56,704 nucleotides of DNA from DAOUEG01 sp964595455 (GCA_964595455.1 CAZQQL010000007.1:1-56704); one strand, 5' to 3'. Counted from the stretch's first letter, positions 16,461 through 25,608 are shown. Made by a program: numbers and translations. The notes: generated by a model not told the origin, from the letters alone.

Positions 16461-17090
16461 TTGTTCACCGGCATCGTGCAGGAAGTAGGTACCGTCGTTT
16501 CCTTGCGGAACGGCAAGCTGACGATTTCCGGCAAAGGCGTGCTGGACGGCCTGGAGCTCGGGGCGAGCGCGGCAATCAACGGCGTCTGCCTGACAGTGAC
16601 GACGCTGGCGGCGGGATCGTTCACGGTGGACGTGGTACCAGAAACGCTGCGGCGGTCCAACCTGGGGAAACTGCAGCCGAGGGACCGGGTGAACCTGGAG
16701 CGGGCCCTCAGGTTCAATGGAGAACTCGGCGGGCACCTGGTGCAGGGGCATATCGACGATACCGGCACAGTGACGGCCAAAACCCGGGAGGGAGAAGCCA
16801 TCCTAATGCGGTTTTCCGCGCCGGAGAGCGTGTTGAAATACGTGGTGATCAAGGGGTTCATCGCCATTGACGGGACAAGCCTGACGGTCACCGACAAACG
16901 GGGCGGGACTTTCGGGGTATCCATTATCCCCATGACGCAGAACCTGACCATCCTGCCGGACAAGAAGGTCGGAGACACGGTGAACCTGGAGGCGGATATC
17001 ATCGGGAAATACGTGGCGGAATTCCTGAAGCCCTCCGGTTCCGGGGTGACGGCGGAGTACCTGCGGGAACATGGGTTCGGGGTGGAGTAG
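16461..17090 (+). CDS. ribE: Riboflavin synthase, alpha chain
   Basis: 209 residues with two lumazine-binding repeats, the first beginning FTGIVQEVG. It converts two 6,7-dimethyl-8-ribityllumazine molecules to riboflavin plus the pyrimidine precursor. Repeat 1 ends around VDVVPETLRRSNLG; repeat 2 starts at LGGHLVQGHIDDTG with the matching VSIIPMTQNLTIL. The start is TTG 16461 with GAAGGAGG 5 nt upstream; the ORF from 16446 is an extension without a ribosome site. A TAGAAT box (16422-16427) lies upstream. No FMN riboswitch consensus is present in the 140-nt leader. ribBA and ribH follow. Confidence 0.95.
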   Translation: MFTGIVQEVGTVVSLRNGKLTISGKGVLDGLELGASAAINGVCLTVTTLAAGSFTVDVVPETLRRSNLGKLQPRDRVNLERALRFNGELGGHLVQGHIDDTGTVTAKTREGEAILMRFSAPESVLKYVVIKGFIAIDGTSLTVTDKRGGTFGVSIIPMTQNLTILPDKKVGDTVNLEADIIGKYVAEFLKPSGSGVTAEYLREHGFGVE

Positions 17091-17281
17091 GGGTCGACGC
17101 AGGCTCGGGTATTTCAAATCTCTCTTGTATCTTCCTTCGTCAGGCTCAGGACATGCTTTTGAGAACGAGAGACAACCAATCGTGCGAGACCTTACTGTGG
17201 CGAAATGGGAGTAATCCGAAAGCAACGCTTAATTCCCGATCGGAGCCGTTAATGATTCGGCGGGAGTTATTTGTAAAGAAT

Positions 17282-17310
17282 TTGACAAATACCAACTATT
17301 TCGGTATGCT
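17282..17310 (+). promoter_or_regulatory. Strong promoter of HTH-ribBA
   Basis: TTGACA (17282-17287), a 17-nt spacer and TATGCT (17305-17310). Predicted start of transcription is near 17317, giving a ~32-nt leader. The surrounding DNA is markedly AT-rich. Confidence 0.8.
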
Positions 17311-17341
17311 TAAAAATAAAGACGTATCAAATAAGTTGGTA
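17290..17341. promoter_or_regulatory. Operator-like inverted repeats over the ribBA promoter
   Basis: TACCAACT (17290-17297), inside the promoter spacer, is exactly inverted as AGTTGGTA (17334-17341), just before the start codon. A second inverted pair, ATACC (17289-17293) and GGTAT (17303-17307), reaches into the -10 box. This fits a repressor site. The fused HTH protein encoded immediately downstream is the obvious candidate ligand (inference). Confidence 0.5.
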
Positions 17342-17348
17342 GTTAACC

Positions 17349-18863
17349 ATGAATGCAGCAGAAAATGTCATCGCGAAATTTGGCAGTCAGAGCAACCTCG
17401 CCAAAATAATTGGTAAGAGACAGAGCACCGTCCAGCACTGGGCGAAGTCCGGCACAATCCCCACCAAATGGCAGCCGCTCCTCCTGGAGTTAGCCAAAGA
17501 AAAAGGGGTCAATCTGACCGCCCAGGACTTTTTCCCTCAGGTAACCGCCCGCGAAGGAGACATTTCGCCCCCGGGCGGGACACTGGCGCCTGACGGGAAA
17601 AACGCAGAACCAGGAGAAGCCGTCCTCTACCCGGAGGCTTCAGTACAGGAGAAAAAGATGTCACTGGCAACCATACCCGAAGCTATCGAAGATATCAAGA
17701 ACGGAAAATTCGTCATCGTCGTGGATGACGAGGACCGGGAGAACGAAGGCGATTTCGTTATGGCCGGCGACGCCGTCACTGCGGAGGCCATCAATTTCAT
17801 GGCGGTGCACGGCCGCGGTCTTATCTGCGTGCCCATGACCGGACAGCGCATCGACGAACTGAAGATACCGATGATGACGGCGACCAACACATCCAGTTTC
17901 GGGACGGCATTTACCGTCTCCGTCGAAGCCAAACAGGGAACCACGACCGGCATCTCCGCGGCGGACCGCGCCCGGACGGTGCAGGTGCTCAACGACCCGG
18001 CCTCGAGGCCGGACGACCTCGTCATGCCGGGGCATACGTTCCCGCTGCGAGCACGCGATGGCGGCGTGCTTGTCCGCGCCGGGCAGACGGAAGCGACGGT
18101 GGACCTCGCCAGGCTGGCGGGCAAGGTCCCGGCGGGCGTCTGCTGCGAGATCATGAACGAAGACGGCACCATGGCCCGGATGCCGCAACTGGAGAAAATC
18201 GCAGAGAAATTCAACCTCAAGATCATCAGCGTGGCGGACCTCATCGCCTACCGGTACCGGCACGAGAAGCTGGTACAACGGGTGGCGGACGCCAAGCTGC
18301 CCACCCGCTTCGGCGAGTTCAAAGTCATCGCCTACCGGAGCCAGACCGATACGGAAGAACACCTGGCGCTGGTCATGGGAGATGTCGCTACGGACGACCC
18401 CGTCCTGGTACGCGTCCACAGCCAGTGCCTGACCGGCGATGTATTGCACAGCCTGCGCTGTGACTGCGGCGACCAGCTCCAGATGGCGATGCAGCTTGTC
18501 GCCATGGAAGGGCGCGGGGCGGTCATCTACATGCGGCAGGAAGGCCGGGGCATCGGCATTCATAATAAGATCAAGGCCTATGCGCTGCAGGACCAAGGGT
18601 TCGATACCGTGGAAGCCAACCTGGAACTGGGCTTCGAGCCGGACCTCCGGAACTACGGCGTCGGGGCGCAGATCATGGCGGACCTGGGGCTGAAGAACAT
18701 CCGGCTGCTGACCAACAATCCCACCAAGCGGGTTGGGCTGGAATCATACGGCATCAACGTGGTCAGCACGGAGCCGATCATCATCCCTCCCAACGAGTAT
18801 AACTTCAAGTACCTGAAGACCAAACAGGAAAAGATGGGGCATATACTTAACTTTAAAGACTAG
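17349..18863 (+). CDS. ribBA: RibBA with N-terminal Cro/YdaS-like HTH domain
   Basis: 504 residues in three parts. Residues 1-62 are a small helix-turn-helix: SQSNLAKIIGKRQSTVQHW (13-31), then GTIPTKWQPLLLELAKEKG. Residues 63-103 are a Pro/Gly-rich linker. Residues 104-300 are DHBP synthase (RibB) with the metal site DDEDRENEGD (126-135) and HTFPLRARDGGVL. Residues 305-504 are GTP cyclohydrolase II (RibA) with Zn ligands C-x10-C-x-C in CLTGDVLHSLRCDC and RQEGRGIG. It makes both riboflavin precursors. ATG 17349 lacks a clear ribosome site, whereas internal ATG 17658 (residue 104) has AGGAG 6 nt upstream. Both a fused and a plain RibBA may therefore be made. The HTH is unusual for this enzyme and suggests self-regulation. 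Confidence 0.93.
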   Translation: MNAAENVIAKFGSQSNLAKIIGKRQSTVQHWAKSGTIPTKWQPLLLELAKEKGVNLTAQDFFPQVTAREGDISPPGGTLAPDGKNAEPGEAVLYPEASVQEKKMSLATIPEAIEDIKNGKFVIVVDDEDRENEGDFVMAGDAVTAEAINFMAVHGRGLICVPMTGQRIDELKIPMMTATNTSSFGTAFTVSVEAKQGTTTGISAADRARTVQVLNDPASRPDDLVMPGHTFPLRARDGGVLVRAGQTEATVDLARLAGKVPAGVCCEIMNEDGTMARMPQLEKIAEKFNLKIISVADLIAYRYRHEKLVQRVADAKLPTRFGEFKVIAYRSQTDTEEHLALVMGDVATDDPVLVRVHSQCLTGDVLHSLRCDCGDQLQMAMQLVAMEGRGAVIYMRQEGRGIGIHNKIKAYALQDQGFDTVEANLELGFEPDLRNYGVGAQIMADLGLKNIRLLTNNPTKRVGLESYGINVVSTEPIIIPPNEYNFKYLKTKQEKMGHILNFKD

Positions 18864-18918
18864 AAATCAAAAATCAGAACCAAGGAATGATAAAGAAGAC
18901 TCAAACAAGGAGCGATGG

Positions 18919-19386
18919 ATGAGCATCATATATGAAGGCAACCTGCTGGGCAAGGGACTCAAGTTCGGCATCGTGGTGGCGAGGTTCAATGAGTTTTTCA
19001 GCCAGAAGCTGCTGAGCGGGGCAAAAGACGCCCTCATCCGGCACGATGTGGCCGAGGCGGACATCGACGTCGCGTGGACGCCCGGATCGTTCGAGATACC
19101 GGTCATCGCGCAGAAAATGGCCGAAAGCGGCAGGTACAACGCCGTCATCTGCCTGGGCGCGGTCATCCGGGGCGGGACGCCTCACTTCGACTACATCGCT
19201 TCCGAGGTCACCAAGGGCATCGCCAATGTTGGATTAAAGACCGGTGTGCCGGTCATCTTCGGGGTCATCACGACCGACAACATCGAGCAGGCGGTGGAGC
19301 GCTCCGGGACCAAGAGCGGGAACAAGGGGTTCGATGCCGCCGTAACCGCCATCGAAATGGCGAACCTCGTCAAGAAACTGGGATAG
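18919..19386 (+). CDS. ribH: 6,7-dimethyl-8-ribityllumazine synthase
   Basis: 155 residues. It condenses the RibB and RibA/RibD products to lumazine, the substrate of RibE. Family marks: IVVARFNEFFSQKLL, the substrate loop VAWTPGSFEIP, CLGAVIRGGTPHFDYIASE with the catalytic His, and GVITTDNIEQAVERSG. The start is ATG 18919 with AAGGAGCG upstream. It follows ribBA by 55 nt in the same direction. Together with ribE and ribBA it covers the pathway except ribD, which is not in this window. Confidence 0.97.
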   Translation: MSIIYEGNLLGKGLKFGIVVARFNEFFSQKLLSGAKDALIRHDVAEADIDVAWTPGSFEIPVIAQKMAESGRYNAVICLGAVIRGGTPHFDYIASEVTKGIANVGLKTGVPVIFGVITTDNIEQAVERSGTKSGNKGFDAAVTAIEMANLVKKLG

Positions 19387-19402
19387 TTATCCACAGATTA
19401 CT

Positions 19403-19876
19403 ATGGCTGTAACAACAGGCTCCAAAGCCCGGCGTCCTTTTTTAACGTGGGTGCTCATCATATTGATGCTTGTTCTCGGCATCGGCGCCGTTGTCAGCGG
19501 GCCGATGCTGTTCCTGGCCCCGGACGGAAGCCTGATGCAGTTGCCGATGGAAGAACTGGCCGGAACGCCGTTCTCCGATTACCTCATCCCGGGTATTATC
19601 CTTTTTGTCTGTAACGGCCTATTCCCGCTGTTCGTAGTCATCGGGCTTGTCTGGCGGCCGGCGTGGCGGTGGCCTGACGCCATAAATCCGTTCAAAAACT
19701 ATCACTGGTCATGGACGGCATCGCTGGCGGCCGGAGTTATTCTGCTCATCTGGATCATCACGGAGACCGTCATGATGGGGTACATCAGTTTCCTGCAGCC
19801 GGTAATGGGAGCCTGGGGCATGCTTATCGTTGGGCTGACGGTGCTACCGCCGGTGCAGCGGACTTACCGCAGATAG
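19403..19876 (+). CDS. Four-helix membrane protein, unknown function
   Basis: 157 residues with four hydrophobic segments (about 14-36, 62-84, 106-126 and 129-150). The extracellular loop after TM1 has the acidic stretch LMQLPMEELAGTPFSDYLIPG. Trp-rich motifs RPAWRWPDAINPFKNYHWSW precede TM3. It resembles small uncharacterised conserved membrane proteins of actinobacteria and Chloroflexota; no function can be assigned. It begins 16 nt after ribH, so it may be cotranscribed with it, but it shows no similarity to known riboflavin transporters. Confidence 0.65.
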   Translation: MAVTTGSKARRPFLTWVLIILMLVLGIGAVVSGPMLFLAPDGSLMQLPMEELAGTPFSDYLIPGIILFVCNGLFPLFVVIGLVWRPAWRWPDAINPFKNYHWSWTASLAAGVILLIWIITETVMMGYISFLQPVMGAWGMLIVGLTVLPPVQRTYRR

Positions 19877-19977
19877 AACTGTTATCTATCCCCGATAATT
19901 ATCACATCAATTACAACAGACCCATCCAAACCACTCACCCCGGTGAGGTTTTTATTTTTAGGGGTCAGCTTCCTTTC

Positions 19978-20229
19978 TCAATATATTTTGTAGACCCGGT
20001 CTCCCGCCCTGACCCTGTCCGGCACCTTGATACCGATGTCCTGGTCTTTCTCCGCGTGGGAAATATAGTGGTGGTCTATCTGCATGGAGCTGACGGTCAA
20101 CTCGAAGTCCGTGGTATGCCCCATGAAGTGGACCCTGTCCCCGACATCCAGCGGGGCCTCCATCTTGACCCCGGCCACGACAGGATGAGCGAAGTAATCG
20201 GTCACTTTCCCAATTTCCTTCTCCGACAT
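19978..20229 (-). CDS. EF-Tu domain-2-like beta-barrel protein
   Basis: 83 residues. The sequence IGKVTDYFAHPVVAGVKMEA, then LDVGDRVHFMGHTTDFELTVSSMQIDH and IGIKVPDRVRAGDRVYKI, matches the small stand-alone translation-factor barrel proteins. These are also found as the C-terminal domain of some U32 peptidases. It is likely an RNA- or protein-binding module of unknown role. A strong ribosome site (GGGAGGAAAG) precedes ATG 20229. It is a single gene convergent with 19403-19876. Confidence 0.85.
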   Translation of the reverse strand: MSEKEIGKVTDYFAHPVVAGVKMEAPLDVGDRVHFMGHTTDFELTVSSMQIDHHYISHAEKDQDIGIKVPDRVRAGDRVYKIY

Positions 20230-20527
20230 TTGACTTTCCTCCCATTCGTTCTCAGGAAAAGTCCAGGCTGTGCAGACCAGTATACTCCTGTCCCATAAAA
20301 AATCAATACGCGCTTTACGTATTTCGCACGACTAACGCATTCACTATTATTTTCTTTTCACCTATTCAATCGAATTTAGGTATTTACGTTAGTAATGTGC
20401 TTTTTCTCCGTTTTCTAAATAACATTATTTACCTATTTTCATCATCTCGCCGGCGGAATATGGTTATCAAGGAAAAAGAAAATTTTAGCGTACGCGGTAT
20501 TGTTTCCGGCGGGAAAGGAAGGCGGCG
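20230..20527. other. AT-rich intergenic region without gene
   Basis: About 298 nt between two divergent starts. It is strikingly AT-rich compared with its neighbours and must hold both promoters. An inverted pair ACTAACG ... CGTTAGT is visible, but no ORF or RNA gene is recognised. Confidence 0.5.
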
Positions 20528-23038
20528 ATGCATACCAACACAAATAACCATGGAACCCGTCCCGGAGTAGTGAGAGTCCTCGGCGGTATACTCCTGGCGG
20601 TCCTCCTGCTGGCGGCCGGGACGGCGAACCCGGCGGCGGCGGACGAAGCCTATACGCTCACCACGGCGGTTGCGGGTGAAGGTACCATAACGATCAACCC
20701 GAACATGGGATGGTACCCCGCCGGGACGACGGTTTACCTGAGCATCACACCGGCGGAAGGCTGGATATTCCTGCGCTGGAACGGGTTCAGGGTATGGCCC
20801 GGAGGCGTCTCAGACAGTTACGAACCGAACATCAACTTCATCATGGACGCCAATAAATCCATCACCGCCTACCTGTACAGGTACGATGACGAAATAATCA
20901 CCATCCCGGATCCCGGCCTGGAATCCGCTATCCTCCAGAAAATGGGCAGGCCGCCCGGCTACCAGATTCGGCGGAGCGAGCTTGCCACCGTGACCCATCT
21001 CAATGCCCAGGAACGGGGGATTACGGACCTGACCGGCCTGGAATATTGCACGAACCTGGAAATCCTGAACCTCTATTCCAACTCGATCACCGATATCTCG
21101 CCCATCGAAAACTGCACGAGGCTGACCGGTCTGCACCTAGAGGACAACCTGATCGAAGATATCACGCCGCTCATCAACAATCCCGGCCTCGATACCGGCA
21201 CCTGGATCACGCTCTCCTACAACCGGCTCGACCTCGGTCCGGGGCCGGATATGGACAATATCCAGACCTTACTGGATCGAGGTGTCTCCCTGGATTATAC
21301 CCCCCAGCAAGTCGAGCCTACGCCCGCTACCTTCACACTGACCACGAGCTATACAGGCCAGGGCGCCATCACCAAGAGTCCTGAACAGGCGGCATATGAA
21401 AGCGGCACCTCTATCCTGATCACCGCCGCCCCGGATACCAGGTGGACGTTCGAGGGATGGTCCGGCGATATCACCGGCGTGGACAATCCGCTTACCCTGG
21501 TGATTACACAGGACACGACCCTCGTGGCGACGTTCACACAAATCGTTCAGTCCCAATACCAGTTGACGGTCTCTGTGAATGGAAACGGCCGCGTTACCCT
21601 GGACCCTCCCGGCGGCGCTTATCCGGCAGGCACCGTAGTGCGCCTGACGGCGGTACCTTCCAGCGGCTCAATATTTAACGGCTGGAGCGGTGATGCAGCC
21701 GGCGCGGAAAACCCGCTTTCCGTCAACATCACCGGTGCTATGGCGATAACCGCATCCTTCCTCGGGACGGCGCCTCCGGCGCCCGTCATAAATGTCGGCA
21801 TCCCGATAAGTTCAGGCGGAGGGGGAGGTACAAGCACCAAACGGTTCACCCCGGTTTCCGAATCCTGCACATCAGACGGGACACTATGGGAAGAAGTAAC
21901 GGTCCTTAGCGTGGATGAGGACCTGAAAATCATTATACCCGAGGGCACACAGATCCTGAATGCCAACGGCTACCCCCTGCGTACCATTACCGTCACCACA
22001 ATAACGGAACCCGATAACTGCCCGGACGAAGCATGCTTCATCGGCAACGCTTATGACATCGGGCCGCGCGGCATCACCTTCGACAACCCGGTATATCTCA
22101 CCATGTCTTATGACGCTGACGAAATCCCGGAAAACGGCACCGAGGGGCGACTTCGTATCGCCTGCCGGAATGAAGGTTCCGAGACCTGGGAGTATCTCGA
22201 GGGTGAGGTCGATACAGAAGCCAGCGCCATAACCGCCGTCCTGCACCATTTCTCCCAGTATGCTGTGATATTGCCGACCCATCCCGCCAGGTTCGTTGCC
22301 AGTCCCCTGATGGTGACACCGGCGGCAGCAGACCGCGATACCATAATCACCGCCGGAACGACGATCACCAATACCGGCGACCTCACCGGCAGCTATACTC
22401 TCGTCTGCCTCCTGGACGGGAAGCTCCTCAAGCAGGAGAACATGAGGCTGAGGGGAGGCGAAAGCAGGGACATCGAGGTGACATTTCGGGCCGGTAAGAC
22501 GGGCATGCACCGCCTCGACTTCAACGGCGTGAGGTCATCGTACGAAGTCCTGCCGGTCCCGGCCTCCTTCCAGCTATCCGGACTCGTCGTTTCGCCTGGA
22601 TCCGTTGCCGCCGGAGAGAGTGTCTCGGTCTCGGTGACGGTGACCAACAGCGGAGAAGCCGGCGGTGACTACTACATTGAGTGCAGCATCGACGGAACCG
22701 CAGCCGGAAGCAGGAGCGTACATGTGGACGGGCTTTCCAGTGACGAGACCGCTTTTACCATCGCGCCAACCTGTGCGGGCACCTATGACATCGATATCAA
22801 CGAAGTATTGTTCGGGCGATTTACGGTTGAAGAGGCTGAGGTCGTACCGCAGGACGATACTCAGAACACTCAACCTGTTATCGCTCCAACCGCCCCCGAG
22901 ACTGCCGCTGCACCGGATACTGCTCCAGCCCAACCCGCTTCCGCCGCGGGATGGTGGGTAGCCGGCGGCGCTGTCTTCCTGATACTTTTTTCCGGGGCCA
23001 TCGTTGTTCTAAAGCGAAGGAATGGGAGGAACTTATAG
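20528..23038 (+). CDS. Large secreted, membrane-anchored protein with InlB-type repeats, LRR and CARDB-like domains
   Basis: 836 residues. Signal peptide: basic start, hydrophobic GGILLAVLLLAAGTANPA, likely cleavage before DEA near residue 38. Then a divergent InlB B-repeat (about 39-112), a short leucine-rich repeat block (about 140-240, with LEILNLYSNSITDISPIEN) and two further InlB-type repeats (about 258-335 and 340-412, each with WSGD or FxGWSGD). A Gly-rich hinge follows, then a beta domain (about 440-590) and two CARDB-like adhesion repeats (about 595-690 and 692-780). A Pro/Ala linker and a C-terminal TM with a KRRNGR anchor end it. It is probably a surface adhesin or scaffold. Binding partner unknown. 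Confidence 0.8.
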   Translation: MHTNTNNHGTRPGVVRVLGGILLAVLLLAAGTANPAAADEAYTLTTAVAGEGTITINPNMGWYPAGTTVYLSITPAEGWIFLRWNGFRVWPGGVSDSYEPNINFIMDANKSITAYLYRYDDEIITIPDPGLESAILQKMGRPPGYQIRRSELATVTHLNAQERGITDLTGLEYCTNLEILNLYSNSITDISPIENCTRLTGLHLEDNLIEDITPLINNPGLDTGTWITLSYNRLDLGPGPDMDNIQTLLDRGVSLDYTPQQVEPTPATFTLTTSYTGQGAITKSPEQAAYESGTSILITAAPDTRWTFEGWSGDITGVDNPLTLVITQDTTLVATFTQIVQSQYQLTVSVNGNGRVTLDPPGGAYPAGTVVRLTAVPSSGSIFNGWSGDAAGAENPLSVNITGAMAITASFLGTAPPAPVINVGIPISSGGGGGTSTKRFTPVSESCTSDGTLWEEVTVLSVDEDLKIIIPEGTQILNANGYPLRTITVTTITEPDNCPDEACFIGNAYDIGPRGITFDNPVYLTMSYDADEIPENGTEGRLRIACRNEGSETWEYLEGEVDTEASAITAVLHHFSQYAVILPTHPARFVASPLMVTPAAADRDTIITAGTTITNTGDLTGSYTLVCLLDGKLLKQENMRLRGGESRDIEVTFRAGKTGMHRLDFNGVRSSYEVLPVPASFQLSGLVVSPGSVAAGESVSVSVTVTNSGEAGGDYYIECSIDGTAAGSRSVHVDGLSSDETAFTIAPTCAGTYDIDINEVLFGRFTVEEAEVVPQDDTQNTQPVIAPTAPETAAAPDTAPAQPASAAGWWVAGGAVFLILFSGAIVVLKRRNGRNL

Positions 23039-23157
23039 CCCTTCATATTGTGACGGTTAGGTAGTTTTCATGTAGTATATGGTATTGCCGCACGGATACC
23101 GGTTTCACCCGTCACCGGCTATACTGAGGCATCCTGGTCGCAAATGGAGGGAAAGCC

Positions 23158-25290
23158 ATGGCTAGAAAGATATTCACCGGCAGGCCATTTCCGCTGGGGG
23201 CTACATGGGAAGGGGACGGCACGAACTTTGCGATTTATACCGAAAACGCCGAAAAGGTGGAGTTATGTCTGTTCGATGAAGCGATGGGCGAGGCGGAAAC
23301 AGAGCGGATCGACATGCCGGAAATGACCGGCTACGTCTGGCATTGCTACCTGCCGGGCGTGAATCCGGGGCAACTGTACGGCTACCGCGTCCATGGTCCG
23401 TTCGATCCCGGACAGGGCTTGCGGTCCAATCCGTCCAAGCTGCTTATCGACCCGTATACGAAAGCCATAGCCGGAAAGGTGGATTGGGCAGCCCCGGTCT
23501 TCCCTTACCAGATGGGACAGGAAGATGCCGACCTCACCCTGAATGAAGAAGACGATGCTTACGGGATGCCCAAGAGCGTGGTGATCTATCCTTTCTTCGA
23601 CTGGGAAGGAGACCGCCCTCCACGAATCCCGTGGAACCGGACGATCATTTACGAGACCCACGTGAAAGGGCTCTCCATGCTGAACCCGGACGTACCGGAG
23701 GACATCCGGGGCACCTATGCCGGCCTGGCTTCCCGCCCGATGATCAACTATTTCAAGGAACTGGGTATCACGGCCGTGGAACTACTGCCCATCCATGATT
23801 TCCTGGATGACAAGCACCTGGTTGACAGGGGGCTTCACAACTACTGGGGTTACAACACCACTAATTTCTTTGCGCCTACGGCATTCTATTCGAGTTCTGG
23901 TGATACCGGCGGCCAGGTATCCGAGTTCCAGAGAATGGTCAAGACCCTGCACGAGGCGGATATCGAAGTCATCCTGGACGTGGTCTACAACCACACGTCC
24001 GAAGGGAACCACCTCGGACCGATGTTGAGCTTCAAGGGCATCGATAATCCCACCTACTACCGGCTGGTGCAAGACAACAAGCGTTACTACATGGACTATA
24101 CCGGCACTGGCAACAGCCCGAACATGCTCCATCCCCAGGTACTCAAGCTCATCATGGACAGCCTGCGGTACTGGGTAGAGGAAATGCACGTGGACGGGTT
24201 CCGGTTCGACCTGGCGGCAACGCTGGCAAGGGAACTGCATGATGTGGACCGGCTTTCCGCGTTTTTCGATGTTATTCACCAGGACCCGGTGGTATCCAGA
24301 GTCAAGCTCATTGCCGAACCATGGGACGTTGGCGAAGGGGGCTACCAGGTGGGCAACTTCCCTATTTTGTGGACCGAATGGAACGGCAGATACCGGGATG
24401 ATGTCCGCAAGTTCTGGAAGGGTGACGAGGGACTGGTCAGCGAGATTGCCTACCGGCTAGCCGGGAGCAGCGACCTTTACGAGGGCACCGGCCGCAAACC
24501 GAGGGCAAGCATCAACTTCATCACCGCTCATGACGGGTTCACGCTCAACGATCTCGTCAGTTACAACGAGAAACACAACGAGGCCAACGGCGAGGACAAC
24601 CGGGACGGCAGCAACAACAATGATTCCTGGAACTGCGGGGCGGAAGGGCCGACCGATGATCCGGCCATCATTGCCCTGCGGGAAAAGCAGAAACGTAATT
24701 TCATGGCTACCCTGCTGCTGTCACAGGGAGTGCCGATGATATGCGGCGGCGATGAATTCGGCCGGACACAAGGCGGCAATAATAACGCGTACTGCCAGGA
24801 CAATGAGATAAGCTGGTATGACTGGGCCCTGGATGAAAACCAGAAAAGGCTGCTCGAATTCACGAAGAAGCTGATCGACCTGAGGCGGGACCACCCGATA
24901 CTGCGCCGGCGCAAATTCTTCCAGGGCCGGAATATCCGCGGCCTGGGTATCAAGGACATCATGTGGTTGAGACCGGACGGCAGCGAGATGACCGACGAAG
25001 ACTGGAACGCGTCCTGGATACGGTGTTTCGGGATGCTGCTGGCAGGAGAACTGCTAAATGAGACGGATGCATTCGGCGAACCACTGGAAGACGAGACGTT
25101 CCTGGTCCTCCTCAACTCTTACCATGAGCCCGTAAAGTTTGCACTGGCGCCGCCACTGTCAGGCATGAAATGGGGACTGCAATACGCGACCACTTCCGAG
25201 GCCTGCCTTACCGACGGCGAGCTGCTGGACGGCTCAACACCTTTCGAGATGCGTGACCGGTGCTCAGGGATGCTGGTCCTCCGGGAGTAA
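23158..25290 (+). CDS. glgX: Glycogen debranching enzyme, GlgX/isoamylase type (GH13)
   Basis: 710 residues. An N-terminal CBM48-like domain (about 8-100) precedes the GH13 barrel. Conserved regions: DVVYNHT (274-280), DGFRFD with nucleophile Asp351, AEPWD with acid/base Glu387, and TAHDGF with stabiliser Asp459. It hydrolyses alpha-1,6 branches of glycogen or limit dextrins in the cytoplasm. The length and the sequence GGDEFGRTQGGNNNAYCQDN are typical of GlgX/TreX. The start is ATG 23158 with GGAGGGAAAG upstream. It stands alone here; other glycogen genes are not in the window. Confidence 0.95.
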   Translation: MARKIFTGRPFPLGATWEGDGTNFAIYTENAEKVELCLFDEAMGEAETERIDMPEMTGYVWHCYLPGVNPGQLYGYRVHGPFDPGQGLRSNPSKLLIDPYTKAIAGKVDWAAPVFPYQMGQEDADLTLNEEDDAYGMPKSVVIYPFFDWEGDRPPRIPWNRTIIYETHVKGLSMLNPDVPEDIRGTYAGLASRPMINYFKELGITAVELLPIHDFLDDKHLVDRGLHNYWGYNTTNFFAPTAFYSSSGDTGGQVSEFQRMVKTLHEADIEVILDVVYNHTSEGNHLGPMLSFKGIDNPTYYRLVQDNKRYYMDYTGTGNSPNMLHPQVLKLIMDSLRYWVEEMHVDGFRFDLAATLARELHDVDRLSAFFDVIHQDPVVSRVKLIAEPWDVGEGGYQVGNFPILWTEWNGRYRDDVRKFWKGDEGLVSEIAYRLAGSSDLYEGTGRKPRASINFITAHDGFTLNDLVSYNEKHNEANGEDNRDGSNNNDSWNCGAEGPTDDPAIIALREKQKRNFMATLLLSQGVPMICGGDEFGRTQGGNNNAYCQDNEISWYDWALDENQKRLLEFTKKLIDLRRDHPILRRRKFFQGRNIRGLGIKDIMWLRPDGSEMTDEDWNASWIRCFGMLLAGELLNETDAFGEPLEDETFLVLLNSYHEPVKFALAPPLSGMKWGLQYATTSEACLTDGELLDGSTPFEMRDRCSGMLVLRE

Positions 25291-25323
25291 AAATTGCCCC
25301 CGAAATATTGTAACAGACAGGTT

Positions 25324-25352
25324 TTGACATACTTGCCCTACCCTGCCATAAT
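25324..25352 (+). promoter_or_regulatory. Consensus promoter for the 75-residue gene
   Basis: TTGACA (25324-25329), a 17-nt spacer and CATAAT (25347-25352). Because the -10 overlaps the in-frame ATG at 25351, translation must begin downstream, at 25378 or 25381. Confidence 0.78.
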
Positions 25353-25380
25353 GAAGCCAAACCTCCTGAAGGACACGGTG

Positions 25381-25608
25381 TTGGCTAAAGGCGATAATCG
25401 GGACAAGAGCGGGGAAGAGCAGGCTATCATCGAGCGAATCAAGGAACAGCTCGAAATGCTGGACGGCCGCCTGGACAACGTGGACTCGATCGTATCCGCC
25501 GTCGCCGAACGGGTCATGATGCAGCCGATAACCTTGAACATGACCTGCCCCAAGTGCGGGCAAAGGATAGAAATCTCGCTCATCGGGATGGAAAAACCGA
25601 CCCGCTAA
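25381..25608 (+). CDS. Small protein with C-terminal CPKCG knuckle
   Basis: 75 residues, unrecognised. The N-terminal half is a charged helix (EEQAIIERIKEQLEMLDGRL). A hydrophobic stretch follows, then TCPKCGQRIEISLIGM, a half zinc knuckle that could bind metal only as a dimer or be a remnant. TTG 25381 is chosen because GAAGGA lies 7 nt upstream and the promoter rules out earlier starts; GTG 25378 is also possible. No function is suggested. It is followed by the symporter gene in the same direction. Confidence 0.55.
   Translation: MAKGDNRDKSGEEQAIIERIKEQLEMLDGRLDNVDSIVSAVAERVMMQPITLNMTCPKCGQRIEISLIGMEKPTR

Noticed and set aside
17153..17416. 87-codon ORF over the ribBA promoter
   Set aside because: It runs through the promoter and into the HTH coding region in another frame, has no ribosome site and an uneven composition.
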